Notes under the pieces: model-generated
What the model saw: the letters and a program-made list of their open reading frames with translations, nothing else
The model's database searches: none
Told to the model about the DNA's origin: nothing
In this document: positions 54,821 through 63,754 of the stretch, piece by piece
Layout of the letters: the number at the start of each line of letters is the position of its first letter
Position numbering within the stretch: position 1 is the stretch's first letter
Assembly (NCBI GenBank): GCA_019639115.1
Contig: JAHBSM010000001.1
Location: 62,001 to 126,000, forward strand
Length of the DNA: 64,000 bases
Direction of reading: 5' to 3'
Source of the DNA: Acidobacteriota bacterium
GTDB taxonomy: Bacteria; Acidobacteriota; Blastocatellia; Pyrinomonadales; Pyrinomonadaceae
Made by a program: the position numbers and the translations under genes

Positions 54821-54896
54821 CTTCGCCTAAGGAGTGGGATCACGAGCTCGTCAAAATTCCGGGCCGACGATCGATCAAGTATAGGAGCGTAAAGCC

Positions 54897-56066
54897 TTGT
54901 TTCAATTTCCAACTGTTGATCCGATACCGTTGCCGGCACCGGTCTGGTTATTCAAGCTGCTTCATATAGTGACGCTGACCCTTCACCTCACGGCGGTTCA
55001 GTTGATCCTGGGCGGGGTTACGGTTGCTGGCATTTGGAATTTTTTTGGACGAGAAGGTTCGTCGCTGAAAGAGGCTTCGAACTCGATACTCAAAAAGCTG
55101 CCGACCGTGATGACCTATGTCATCAATTTTGGCGTGCCGCCGCTGCTGTTCGCCCAGGTGCTGTACGGCCGCGCACTCTACACCAGCAGCGTTCTGATCG
55201 GTCTCTATTGGATCGGCGTGATCGTCGTTCTGACACTCATATATTTTCTGCTGTATCGCTCGGTTGACCGTGCGAATGAAGGAAAGGCCTGGTGGGGATA
55301 CGGCATCGTCATATTTGCGGGCCTGATGTACATAGCAAAGGTTTTCTCGATAAATATGACGCTGATGCTTCGGCCCGAGGATTGGCAGGCCATCTATGCC
55401 GCGGGCGGTGGACTCGGCACTTCGCTTCCTACAGGTGATCCCACTACGACACCGCGATTTTTGTTCATGCTTGCCGGCGGCATCGGGCTCTCCGGTGCAG
55501 CGATGACCGTTATATCCGGATTTGGGGACGAAAAGGACACAACGAAGGATGTGCTGCGGCGCTGGGGAGGCATTCTAGCGGCACTCTTCATAGCTCTTCA
55601 AGGGGGAGCAGGCCTGTGGGTTTACAATTCGCAGGTCGCGGCCGTAAAGGCAGGATTATTCCAAGACCCAATGTTCGCATACGCTATCTACGCGTGGGCC
55701 GGCTTACTTATCTTGTCTGTTGTTGCGGCTGCGGCTGCCGCATTCGGGTCGGCATCCCGGGCCAGGCTCACAAGCACCGCCACAGTGCTTTTCGGTGTGC
55801 TTGCCACCGGCGCGTTCACGCTCCTGCGTGACCGCATCCGGGACGTGACCTTGTTATCAAAAGGTTTTGACGTCTGGGACCGAACCGTCGTAGCGAATTG
55901 GTCGGTCGTTCTTTTGTTTCTCGGCCTGTTCGTGGCCGCACTCATATTGATCGGATACATACTCTTCGCGATAGCACGCTCAGCCCGGCAGATGGCATTG
56001 GGTGCGACGGTACCGGGACAGGAACAAATGATGAATGAGGTATTGGAGAGACACGATGATCAATGA
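54897..56066 (+). CDS. Polytopic membrane subunit, possibly CydA-like, of a bc-type complex
   Basis: A 389-residue protein starting at TTG 54897 with AGGAG nine bases upstream. About nine membrane helices. The opening helix has two histidines (LHIVTLTLHLTAVQLILGG). The next helices (VMTYVINFGVPPLLFAQVLYGRALYTSS, then WIGVIVVLTLIYFLLYRSVDRA) have the spacing of the first four helices of the CydA-like protein encoded three genes later, so I infer a distant relationship, without heme-ligand proof. The gene overlaps the Rieske gene by 11 bp and follows a sigma-54 promoter. No established name. Confidence 0.8.
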   Translation: MFQFPTVDPIPLPAPVWLFKLLHIVTLTLHLTAVQLILGGVTVAGIWNFFGREGSSLKEASNSILKKLPTVMTYVINFGVPPLLFAQVLYGRALYTSSVLIGLYWIGVIVVLTLIYFLLYRSVDRANEGKAWWGYGIVIFAGLMYIAKVFSINMTLMLRPEDWQAIYAAGGGLGTSLPTGDPTTTPRFLFMLAGGIGLSGAAMTVISGFGDEKDTTKDVLRRWGGILAALFIALQGGAGLWVYNSQVAAVKAGLFQDPMFAYAIYAWAGLLILSVVAAAAAAFGSASRARLTSTATVLFGVLATGAFTLLRDRIRDVTLLSKGFDVWDRTVVANWSVVLLFLGLFVAALILIGYILFAIARSARQMALGATVPGQEQMMNEVLERHDDQ

Positions 56067-56559
56067 ATCGACGATAAAAGAGATCATCAGCTCGCAGGGT
56101 GAAGACGAACCGGAAGGCGAGGATATGTCTCGGCGTTCGTTCCTGTGGATGGGGGCTGGGGCCATCGGTGCGGTTTACATTGGGGCGATCGGCTATCCGG
56201 TCTATCGGTATCTGGCAACGCCGGCCGAACGTGCCGCACAGGCCGCTGCCGTAACTCAGACGACCCTCGACGGCGCCGATAAGCTACCGGTCAATACGGC
56301 TCTGATGTTCAAGTTCGGCACCAAGCCGGCCATGCTTATCCGGCACGCCGACGGTACGTTCTCCGCATTCAACGCGGTCTGCACGCATCTAGGCTGTACC
56401 GTGGCGTACGACACTGCTGCCGCCAAGATCACCTGTGCATGCCACGGCGGCGAGTATGACCCTACAAGCGGCAGCAACCTAGCCGGCCCGCCGCCCAAAC
56501 CCCTTACTAGATTCAACGTGGAGGTTCAGGATGGACGCGTCACTGTCGCAAGAGCCTAA
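56056..56559 (+). CDS. Rieske [2Fe-2S] protein with Tat signal
   Basis: A 167-residue iron-sulfur subunit of a bc/b6f-type complex. The start at 56056 has GGAGAG upstream. A twin-arginine signal (MSRRSFLWMGAGAIG) and membrane anchor near residues 25-55 precede the Rieske fold. Cluster motifs are CTHLGC and CACHGGEYD, the second differing from the common CPCHGS. It takes electrons from quinol and passes them to a c-type domain. It overlaps both neighbours, so the four genes 54897-59024 are one operon. Confidence 0.95.
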   Translation: MINESTIKEIISSQGEDEPEGEDMSRRSFLWMGAGAIGAVYIGAIGYPVYRYLATPAERAAQAAAVTQTTLDGADKLPVNTALMFKFGTKPAMLIRHADGTFSAFNAVCTHLGCTVAYDTAAAKITCACHGGEYDPTSGSNLAGPPPKPLTRFNVEVQDGRVTVARA

Positions 56560-57646
56560 CCGGGGCCGCAGGACCCTGGCCGCGGCGATATACGGATGGG
56601 TCGATGAGAGGCTTGACCTGACCGGCCTGATCGCCCACGCCCGTGAGAAAGCCGTCCCCGAACACCGGCATTCGTTCTGGTATTACTGGGGAGGTATCTC
56701 GCTGTTCTTTTTTGTTGTTCAGGTGCTATCCGGCATCCTCTTGCTTGTCTATTACAGGCCCGGGCCCGAAGCATACGAATCAGTACGACAGATCACCTAC
56801 GACATCCAATTCGGTTGGCTTATCCGATCGGCTCACTCTTGGTCGGCGAACCTGATGGTTCTGGCCGTCTTCGTGCATATGTTCTCGGTTTTCTTTATGC
56901 GGGCGTATCGTAAACCGAGAGAATTCGGCTGGTGGACCGGGCTGATCCTGTTAGGTCTGACGCTCGTCTTCGGCTTTAGCGGATATCTGCTGCCAATGGA
57001 CGACCTCGCCTACTTTGCGACAAAGGTCGGCCTCGAGATACCGGCTGCGATCCCGTTGGTCGGCACCTTGGTCACAGAAATTGTGCGAGGCGGCCCCGAG
57101 ATCACAGACGTCACTATCCAGCGTTTCTTTGCTCTCCATGTCGTTATATTGCCGTTCCTTTATCTGCCGTTCCTCGCGATACACGTTTGGTTGGTACAGA
57201 AACACGGCAATGCTTTGCCGCCGAGCGAGGAGGCTAAGCCCGAGCCGGAACGCCGCTCGATCCGATTCTTTCCGGATTTCTTTGCCAAGGATATGGGTAT
57301 GTGGCTGCTTTCGCTCAACATTCTCGCAATTCTTGCCTCTCTTTTCCCTTGGCAGCTTGGTCCGCAGGCCGACGAATTAGCCGCTGCACCGCAGGGTATT
57401 CATCCCGAATGGTACTTCATGAGTCAGTTTCAGATCCTTAAGGTGTTCGGCCGATGGTTCCCCGGTGCCGTCGGCGAATTCCTAGGGATCGGGCTGTTCA
57501 CCGCAGGACTGATAATTTGGGCCGTCATACCATTCATAGACTCGCGAAGCGCGAGCGGGAGTCGAGCGCGAACGGCCTTTTATATCGGCCTCGCGGCTCT
57601 GTTGGGTCTGATAGCGATCACCATTTGGGGTTACTGGGAACTATAG
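56531..57646 (+). CDS. Cytochrome b (b6-type with fused subunit-IV-like part)
   Basis: A 371-residue quinol-oxidising membrane subunit. GGAGG lies six bases before the ATG. Heme-ligand histidines are H-x13-H in RSAHSWSANLMVLAVFVH and H-x14-H in FFALHVVILPFLYLPFLAIH; the 14-residue second spacing is the cytochrome b6 pattern. The quinol-site motif appears as HPEWYFM, normally in subunit IV, so both parts are in one chain, though the C-terminal part is short. It overlaps the Rieske gene by 29 bp. Confidence 0.94.
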   Translation: MDASLSQEPNRGRRTLAAAIYGWVDERLDLTGLIAHAREKAVPEHRHSFWYYWGGISLFFFVVQVLSGILLLVYYRPGPEAYESVRQITYDIQFGWLIRSAHSWSANLMVLAVFVHMFSVFFMRAYRKPREFGWWTGLILLGLTLVFGFSGYLLPMDDLAYFATKVGLEIPAAIPLVGTLVTEIVRGGPEITDVTIQRFFALHVVILPFLYLPFLAIHVWLVQKHGNALPPSEEAKPEPERRSIRFFPDFFAKDMGMWLLSLNILAILASLFPWQLGPQADELAAAPQGIHPEWYFMSQFQILKVFGRWFPGAVGEFLGIGLFTAGLIIWAVIPFIDSRSASGSRARTAFYIGLAALLGLIAITIWGYWEL

Positions 57647-57662
57647 GGGGCGAAGGGTCGAA

Positions 57663-59024
57663 ATGAACTATCCTTTCTGGGACGTACCGGTACTAAGCGG
57701 CGGAGGCGTGATCGGCTTGATCGCCGTATATCATCTGCTGATCGCATTATTTGCCGTCGGCGGAGGGCTCTATCTGCCGATCGCCGAACGGAAAGCTATC
57801 CGCGAAGGACGTGAGGACTGGCTGCGTGTACTCAGGAGACACGCTAAATTCTTTCTCGTGCTCACCGCTGCGTTCGGCACTACCTCCGGCGTCGGGATCT
57901 GGTTTGCTATCGGATTGGCAAATCCCGAAGCGACAAGCACCCTGATCCACAACTTCGTCTTTGGCTGGGCGATCGAGTATGTCTTCTTCATCGTCGAACT
58001 GACGATGGCGGCTGCGTACTACTACACGTGGGACAAGATCGACCGTGGACTCCATTTGAAGATCGGCTATATCTACGCGGCTTCGTCGTTCCTGACGCTT
58101 GTCATCATCAACGGCATACTTACCTTTATGCTGACGCCGGGGGAGACATGGCTCAGCGTCGCAGGTTCAGGCAACGAGGCATCGGTCTTCTGGTACGCAT
58201 TCTTCAATCCGACCTATTTCCCGAGCCTCGTCATCCGCACATTGATCGCCTGGAGCCTCGCCGGAATATGGGCACTGGTGACCGCAAGCCGGATCGACGG
58301 ATTCGCTTATCCGGGACTCAAGAAACAAATAATATCCTGGTCGGCCAAGTGGCTGATACCTGCGTTCGTGCTCGTGCCTTTCTGTTTTCTTTGGTATCTG
58401 GCGATGGTGCCTGAATCCAATCGGCAGCTCCTGGATCTCGGCATATCGACGATCGGACAGGGAACATTCACTCAGGTCACGCGGTCGGCCCTGATCACCG
58501 TCATGACGTCGGCGACCATTATTGCACTGGTCTATTTCGTCGCTGTCAGGAACTCACGCTCCTTCAATCTCGGTTGGGCAATATCAATTCTGCTTCTTGC
58601 GTTGGCGGCCACGGGCGCTACCGAACAGGCGCGCGAGATGCTTCGCAAACCTTACGTGATCGGCGACTTCATGTACTCGAACGGCGTAAGAAAGTACGAG
58701 GTAGCGAAATTCAATTCCGAAGGATACCTTGCTCACTCTATTTGGAAGTCAAAGGATACTTCGTCGATGACTGACGTCGATCGCGGCGAGTTGATGTTTA
58801 GAGGGCAATGCGGCGCGTGTCACACCCAAACCGGCTATCGCGGCATGAGCGTACTCTTAAAAGATCGCGACGAAAGATCGATCGAGAACATCGTCGGTAT
58901 GCTGCACGCGTACAATGACGATTCCCCGTATCGAAAGTATATGCCGCCCCTCGTGGGCAAAGACGACGAGATGAAGGCCCTCGTCGCTTACCTCAAGACC
59001 TTGCCGGCAAAACCTGCTAAGTAG
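57663..59024 (+). CDS. CydA-like membrane protein with C-terminal cytochrome c domain
   Basis: A 453-residue fusion. About nine helices resemble CydA of cytochrome bd: histidine in VIGLIAVYHLLIALFAVGG (position of the b595 ligand) and GWAIEYVFFIVELTMAAAYYYTWDKI, which keeps the two glutamates and WD of CydA helix III. The segment matching CydA His186 reads FFNPTYFPSLVIRTLI, with no histidine, and the quinol loop is missing. The C-terminal ~90 residues are a monoheme cytochrome c (RGQCGACHTQTGYRG). With no cytochrome c1 gene in the operon, this domain probably receives electrons from the Rieske protein. Bd-superfamily members with fused heme c have been described; an oxygen-reducing role here is not supported. 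Confidence 0.85.
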   Translation: MNYPFWDVPVLSGGGVIGLIAVYHLLIALFAVGGGLYLPIAERKAIREGREDWLRVLRRHAKFFLVLTAAFGTTSGVGIWFAIGLANPEATSTLIHNFVFGWAIEYVFFIVELTMAAAYYYTWDKIDRGLHLKIGYIYAASSFLTLVIINGILTFMLTPGETWLSVAGSGNEASVFWYAFFNPTYFPSLVIRTLIAWSLAGIWALVTASRIDGFAYPGLKKQIISWSAKWLIPAFVLVPFCFLWYLAMVPESNRQLLDLGISTIGQGTFTQVTRSALITVMTSATIIALVYFVAVRNSRSFNLGWAISILLLALAATGATEQAREMLRKPYVIGDFMYSNGVRKYEVAKFNSEGYLAHSIWKSKDTSSMTDVDRGELMFRGQCGACHTQTGYRGMSVLLKDRDERSIENIVGMLHAYNDDSPYRKYMPPLVGKDDEMKALVAYLKTLPAKPAK

Positions 59025-59193
59025 GCCGCCGGCAATGGGCATCGCGGAGTTCAGTCGTGCGGAAATGCGCCGAACCGCAGACTGTCTCCGCGATCGCATC
59101 TTCCGCGAATTTTCCCACGGAATTTTACGCGGATATGCGGAATAGCACACACCGTAATAGTCCCTCAGGCTAATGTTTGCAATAGTTTACGAG

Positions 59194-59209
59194 TGGCACC
59201 CACTTTGCC
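59194..59209 (+). promoter_or_regulatory. Sigma-54 promoter before the small membrane gene
   Basis: TGGCAC-CCACT-TTGCC matches the -24/-12 consensus at all invariant positions. Transcription would start near 59220, about 48 bases before the ATG at 59268. Confidence 0.75.
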
Positions 59210-59267
59210 GTACCGATGTGTGAGTGAGTTGATCTCGCTCTCGAACAACACTCTCGGAGGAAAATCG

Positions 59268-59525
59268 ATGTCACCCAGGCTTTATTTCTTAGTATGGTTC
59301 GCCGTTGCGGTCTCGGCCGGTGTCCTTTGGCTACTTGGATCGTTCACGCTCACAGTTGGTGTCGTGTTCGGATTCATCGCTTTCGGGCTTACGTTCGCAG
59401 GGATGATGAATGTGCTGCCTATCATGGTATCTCATCAGAATCACCCCGAGGAGCAGGTGCCGATCAAGGTCAAGGCAGTCAAGGTGCCGCACCGTACCGC
59501 CACCGTACGCGCCAGGATGGCGTGA
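59268..59525 (+). CDS. Small two-helix membrane protein
   Basis: An 85-residue protein with GGAGG seven bases before the ATG. Two membrane helices (LYFLVWFAVAVSAGVLWLLG and LTVGVVFGFIAFGLTFAGMM) are followed by a short basic tail (KVKAVKVPHRTATVRARMA). It has its own sigma-54 promoter match and directly follows the bc-type operon, so it is probably a small accessory or assembly subunit. Unknown family. Confidence 0.8.
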   Translation: MSPRLYFLVWFAVAVSAGVLWLLGSFTLTVGVVFGFIAFGLTFAGMMNVLPIMVSHQNHPEEQVPIKVKAVKVPHRTATVRARMA

Positions 59526-59716
59526 CCGTAGCGTGTTGTCGCCAAGCCGCGGCCACATAGGCCCGGCATTACGTTGTTCGCCGTGAATTGCACCAACGGC
59601 CGATCTCGCGATAGGCCGACCTTCTGACGGCGTCATCTGTTCATCTGACCTACCTAATGTGCCTGCGGCCACGGCGACTGCAGGCACTCTCCGTTTCGTG
59701 CTCGGTCATTTCTGCG

Positions 59717-61072
59717 TCACTTGCCGATACAGAACGTAGAAAATATCCTCGAAAGCATGTCTTCGGTCGTTGTCTCACCGGTGATCTGGCCCATATAGCG
59801 AAGCGCGTTATGGAGGCCTATCAGTATGATCTCTTCGCTCATGCCGGCCGCCGCCTGCTCGATCGACGAACGTATCTCTGTAGCTGCCCTCGACAATAGG
59901 TCGAAATGACGCGCGTCCGTCACCAAAAATCCGCTTGTGTCCGACACCGCGGCAGAGAACGGGGAGATGATCGCTGATCTCAGTTCATCGATGCCGTCGC
60001 CAAATTTTGCGGAGATCGAAATGGCCGCATCCGAGACAGATCTATCGCCTATGACATCGGGATCGATCCGTGCAGGCTTGTCTGATTTGTTCAGTACCAC
60101 GAGCCGGGTAAACTCGGCCGTCTCGGCTAAAATGTTCAGGTCTTCGTCTTTGAGCTCTTCGCTCGCATCTATCAACACCAATACAAGATCGGCATCGGCC
60201 ATTACCGACCGAGCTCTTTCGACGCCCATGCTCTCTACAACGTCGGTCGTCTCACGGAGTCCGGCGGTGTCTATGAGCGATACAGGAATGTCATTGATGA
60301 CAAGCCGCTCATGCAGGTGGTCGCGCGTCGTTCCGGGAATATCGGTAACGATCGCGCGGTCGCTGCCCAACAAGGCATTGAACAGGCTGGATTTACCAAC
60401 ATTAGGACGGCCCACGATCGCGACCCGGAGCCCGTCACGGATTAGATGCCCGGCTTGATACGTTGCCGCAAAGCCCTCAAGCCGGCCGGCCGCGTCGGAC
60501 ATCCTCCTCAACATCGACTCTCGCTGAACACTCGGAAGGTCATCCTCGACGAACTCAAGCGCTGATTCCAGAACGACTATGATGTCCAGCAATTCATCCT
60601 TCAAAGGCCGAAGCTGACTGGAGAATTCGCCTCTTAGCTGTCGGATCGCTTGTCGTGCGGCCGCAGACGTCCTCGCGTCGATCAGGTCGCGAACCGCCTC
60701 AGCCTCAGCAAGATCCATCCGTCCGTTAGCTAATGCACGCAGGCTGAACTCGCCGGGTTCTGCGAGCCGAGCATTCAGCTTAAGGCATTCGTCCAGCACG
60801 CGCCGTAAGACCACAGGCGAACCGTGGCAGGCCAACTCAACGACGTCTTCGCCTGTATATGATCGTGGGGCCTTGAAATAAGTTACGACCGCTTCGTCAA
60901 TGACCTCAACGGTACCGGGCACTACAAGCTGCCGGAGCGTTGCTACGCGGGGACGAAGCAACGGCTCGGTCATCGACTCTGCAATGTTTACGGCGTCGGA
61001 GCCGCTCAAACGGATAACGCCGATCCCGCTTCGGCCTGTCGGGGTTGCGAGTGCGACGATCGTGTCCTGCAT
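59717..61072 (-). CDS. mnmE: tRNA modification GTPase MnmE
   Basis: A 451-residue GTPase that works with MnmG on wobble uridine 34. N-terminal tetrahydrofolate-binding domain (MQDTIVALATPTGRSGIGVIRLSG), inserted G domain with GRPNVGKSS near residue 225, DIPGTTRD, DTAGLRE and NKSD, and the invariant C-terminal CIGK. Full length. It lies 88 bp after the jag gene on the same strand; the usual next gene, mnmG, is 27 kb further along. Confidence 0.98.
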   Translation of the reverse strand: MQDTIVALATPTGRSGIGVIRLSGSDAVNIAESMTEPLLRPRVATLRQLVVPGTVEVIDEAVVTYFKAPRSYTGEDVVELACHGSPVVLRRVLDECLKLNARLAEPGEFSLRALANGRMDLAEAEAVRDLIDARTSAAARQAIRQLRGEFSSQLRPLKDELLDIIVVLESALEFVEDDLPSVQRESMLRRMSDAAGRLEGFAATYQAGHLIRDGLRVAIVGRPNVGKSSLFNALLGSDRAIVTDIPGTTRDHLHERLVINDIPVSLIDTAGLRETTDVVESMGVERARSVMADADLVLVLIDASEELKDEDLNILAETAEFTRLVVLNKSDKPARIDPDVIGDRSVSDAAISISAKFGDGIDELRSAIISPFSAAVSDTSGFLVTDARHFDLLSRAATEIRSSIEQAAAGMSEEIILIGLHNALRYMGQITGETTTEDMLSRIFSTFCIGK

Positions 61073-61159
61073 TTTATTATTTCAACAAAGAAGCAGGCCG
61101 GACTGGGACAGATACCGGCGCAATGGAGCAAGATCGAGGTATCTAACGGATCGCCGGTG

Positions 61160-61609
61160 CTATTGGAGCCTGACCTGCAGCCGCCTTTCACGGCCGTCGC
61201 CGACGGATTCGGTTATGAGGTCGTCCTCTTGCTGCAATGTGAGGTGAATTATTCGCCGCTCTGTAGAATTCAAAACGCCGAATGTGAACGGCCGCCCGTT
61301 CTTACGGACCTGATCCGCCGCGAATCGAGCCATCGCGTGAAGCTCAGCCTTGCGGGTCCTGCGAAAGCCGTCAGCGTCAACAATGAACCGATGCTCACGA
61401 TCCAGCTCACGTCCGAATACCTGGAACAGTATGACCTCGAACGCGTCAAGCAATTCGCCGTTCTCAGCCAACGCAAAATGAGAGTCGCTCCCGCTGAGGT
61501 CAAGAAGGCATCCCTCCTCGGTCCAGCTTGACGACACACTCAGATCAAATCCGAGCTCGGTCACCAACCCAGCCAAAAAGCCGTTAGCCCTGTCGCAGAT
61601 CTCGTTCAT
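61160..61609 (-). CDS. Jag/KhpB-like KH-R3H RNA-binding protein
   Basis: A 149-residue protein with a KH-like N-terminal half (LVTELGFDLSVSSSWTEEGCLLDLSG...ALAENGELLDAFEVILFQVFGRELD) and a C-terminal R3H domain whose R-x3-H core is STERRIIH. The Jag_N domain present in longer Jag proteins is absent. Position between yidC and mnmE is the classical jag position. RNA-binding roles in cell-wall control are known for the family in other phyla. Confidence 0.88.
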   Translation of the reverse strand: MNEICDRANGFLAGLVTELGFDLSVSSSWTEEGCLLDLSGSDSHFALAENGELLDAFEVILFQVFGRELDREHRFIVDADGFRRTRKAELHAMARFAADQVRKNGRPFTFGVLNSTERRIIHLTLQQEDDLITESVGDGRERRLQVRLQ

Positions 61610-61619
61610 ACACTATATG

Positions 61620-63545
61620 TCAGGCGGTCTTCGGCTTTACTTTTTTTGCCCCGCCGGGAACCTTATCCACGATCTCGACCCCATCAGACGGAGGCGTGGA
61701 ATTGAGCCGATTGATGACCATCTGCTGTCCGAAACTGACTATGTTGCCGAAGAACCAGTATAACAGCAAGCCGGCCGGAGCCGTCCACATCACATAGAGC
61801 ATCATCGCGGGCATCAGATACGTCATCATCTTCTGCTGCATTTGCTGCTCCGGTGTCACTGTCGCGGCCTGCGGCGTGAATTTCATTGCCAGGATCATCG
61901 ACAATGCAAAGCTGAACTCAAGTATATGCCACGGGTCAGCGGCTGATAGGTCCGGCAGCCACATGAACGATGCCTGCCTTACTTCGAGTGAGACCGTCAC
62001 GGCAGTGTAAAATGCGATCAGAAGCGGGAACTGAAGCAGCATCGGCAAACAACCGCCAATGGGCAGAGCGTCCTTGGTGAGCTTGAGCTGCTCCATCTGG
62101 AGCTGACGCATCCTGGGATCGTCATTCGGAACTCCCTTTTTCTGCAGGTCCTTTATCTTGTCCTGGATCTCCTTCATTTTCGGGGCGTTGCCCGAGGCTT
62201 TCTTGAACGAACGCGACTGCGACCACCTCAGCGGAAACAGAAGCATGTAGAAGAAGAATGTGAAGATGATGATCGCAACGCCGTAATTTCCCGTTACCGA
62301 ATTGAGGAAGTTGAGTGGATACAAGATCGCGATCGCAAGCGGTTTGGTCATCCAGCGGAGCCACCAATAGCTGCTGAAATTGATGATGTTCTCGATATTG
62401 ACCTCGCGGCCGAATACCGAAGGAGACTCTTTACTAAGTTTGTTAAGTAGAAAATAGTCCTTTGTGCCCGTAAAGATCTTAGTGACCGAACCATCGGCCG
62501 CAACCGGCACATACGCCGTCACAAGGTGCCGCGTTTCTCCTCGTTGCGGGTTTCGAAGGATCCACTGAAAGATGCTGTTGTAATACGGTTCGGTATCTAC
62601 ATCGTATTTTGCGGCCCGATACTCGACGCCCTGCGACGGCTGAGCCGGAACAGCAACCATTGCAAAATATGCGTCGCCGACGCCCGCCCAATTGACCGAT
62701 CCAGCGTCAGTGAGCGACGAATTGTTGTTAGCGTCGTAAGTAAATGCGTAGTTGCCCTGGTGCCGCTTTATATCGCCGTTTACCTCAGCCACGGCTTCCG
62801 ATTCGATATGATAAAAATTGTGATGGTTGATGGCGTGGTCGCCGATGCTGGCGCCGATCAGCAGCCTGGTGCCCGTCAGCATTTGTTCGCCGCGTTTCGC
62901 CGACAAGCCCAGATCCGCAATGTAGCTGTCACCGCGGAAAACAAAGGTCTTGACCACCTCAAGCCCGCCGCCAGCGTCCAGCTTGAACTCGATCCGGCGT
63001 TCTTCGCCGGCCGCGAGCGTGACATCGCCGTCGGCACCCGAGATAACGTAGTTGCGACCGTTCACGAGCCCATCAGTTGCCGCGTCGCCTGTGGCCAAGC
63101 GAAACGGGACCTCGCGCGGGTCTCGTGCGAGAGCCTCGGGCGAGATGAGCTGGAGCGGCTTCTCATCAGCAGGGGTCGAGCCGTCGCCGTACACATCAAA
63201 GTCGGCCTTAGGCGAGCGGTTGCGCCGTATTATCCAACTCGTGGCGACCGCCCCCCGCGAATCGAGCGTGACCTCGTACAGATCCGAGCGGATCGTCACC
63301 GTACGCTGAGGGGTCGTATCGGGCTGGGCGGCTGTTTCGGGTGACGGTGCAGCCGGAGCAGCAACAGCCGGCGTCGCGGACGGTGCTGGAGCGGCCGGCG
63401 CGGCAGTATTGGCCGCGTTCGTGTTGGCATCCTCTACCGGTTTTTTCGGTGCAAGGAAGTATTGCCAGCCTATCAGCACTGCCATTGAGAGCACGGCGGC
63501 CATCAGGAATCGTGTCTGAGAGCTGGTATCTTTATTAGGTTCCAT
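61620..63545 (-). CDS. yidC: Membrane protein insertase YidC
   Basis: A 641-residue insertase of the inner membrane. N-terminal helix (RFLMAAVLSMAVLIGWQYFLAP), Ala/Pro linker, a large periplasmic beta-domain (about 90-380), then the conserved five-helix core with the hydrophilic-groove arginine in FFFYMLLFPLRWSQSRSFKKASG, PIGGCLPMLLQFPLLIAFYTAV and MTYLMPAMMLYVMWTAPAGLLLYWFFGN. The start overlaps the yidD stop (TAATG). Confidence 0.97.
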   Translation of the reverse strand: MEPNKDTSSQTRFLMAAVLSMAVLIGWQYFLAPKKPVEDANTNAANTAAPAAPAPSATPAVAAPAAPSPETAAQPDTTPQRTVTIRSDLYEVTLDSRGAVATSWIIRRNRSPKADFDVYGDGSTPADEKPLQLISPEALARDPREVPFRLATGDAATDGLVNGRNYVISGADGDVTLAAGEERRIEFKLDAGGGLEVVKTFVFRGDSYIADLGLSAKRGEQMLTGTRLLIGASIGDHAINHHNFYHIESEAVAEVNGDIKRHQGNYAFTYDANNNSSLTDAGSVNWAGVGDAYFAMVAVPAQPSQGVEYRAAKYDVDTEPYYNSIFQWILRNPQRGETRHLVTAYVPVAADGSVTKIFTGTKDYFLLNKLSKESPSVFGREVNIENIINFSSYWWLRWMTKPLAIAILYPLNFLNSVTGNYGVAIIIFTFFFYMLLFPLRWSQSRSFKKASGNAPKMKEIQDKIKDLQKKGVPNDDPRMRQLQMEQLKLTKDALPIGGCLPMLLQFPLLIAFYTAVTVSLEVRQASFMWLPDLSAADPWHILEFSFALSMILAMKFTPQAATVTPEQQMQQKMMTYLMPAMMLYVMWTAPAGLLLYWFFGNIVSFGQQMVINRLNSTPPSDGVEIVDKVPGGAKKVKPKTA

Positions 63546-63754
63546 TATTTGACCGGGTCATGCCCGCCCCTGCAAAAAGGTTGACAGCGAAGCAGCCGCT
63601 TGAGCGCCATCCACCCGCCTTTGATAGCTCCGTAACGCTCGACGGCCTCACGCGCGTACTCGGAGCACGTCGGCTCGAACCGGCATGCAGGCGGCAAAAA
63701 AGGCGAGACGAACGCCTTATAAACACCGAGAATGTCGAGCACCAAAAACTTCAT
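63545..63754 (-). CDS. yidD: Membrane protein insertion efficiency factor YidD
   Basis: A 69-residue Cys-rich protein with the family signature YKAFVSPFLPPACRFEPTCSEYA, GAIKGGWMALKRLLRCQPFC and GGHDPV at the end. It assists YidC-dependent insertion at the inner membrane. It begins immediately after the rnpA stop and its stop overlaps yidC. Confidence 0.97.
   Translation of the reverse strand: MKFLVLDILGVYKAFVSPFLPPACRFEPTCSEYAREAVERYGAIKGGWMALKRLLRCQPFCRGGHDPVK

Larger units (their letters stand above)
54600..54896. other. Divergent regulatory region between uspA-like and bc-type genes
   Basis: 297 bp without a gene. It contains a consensus sigma-54 promoter for the plus-strand operon (54805-54820) and a weaker one toward the uspA-like gene (54663-54677). 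No clear palindromic activator site was found by eye. Confidence 0.6.

Noticed and set aside
59659..59687. Inverted repeat GTGCCTGC / GCAGGCAC between the small membrane gene and mnmE as a terminator
   Set aside because: An 8-bp stem with no T-run on either side; could be chance.
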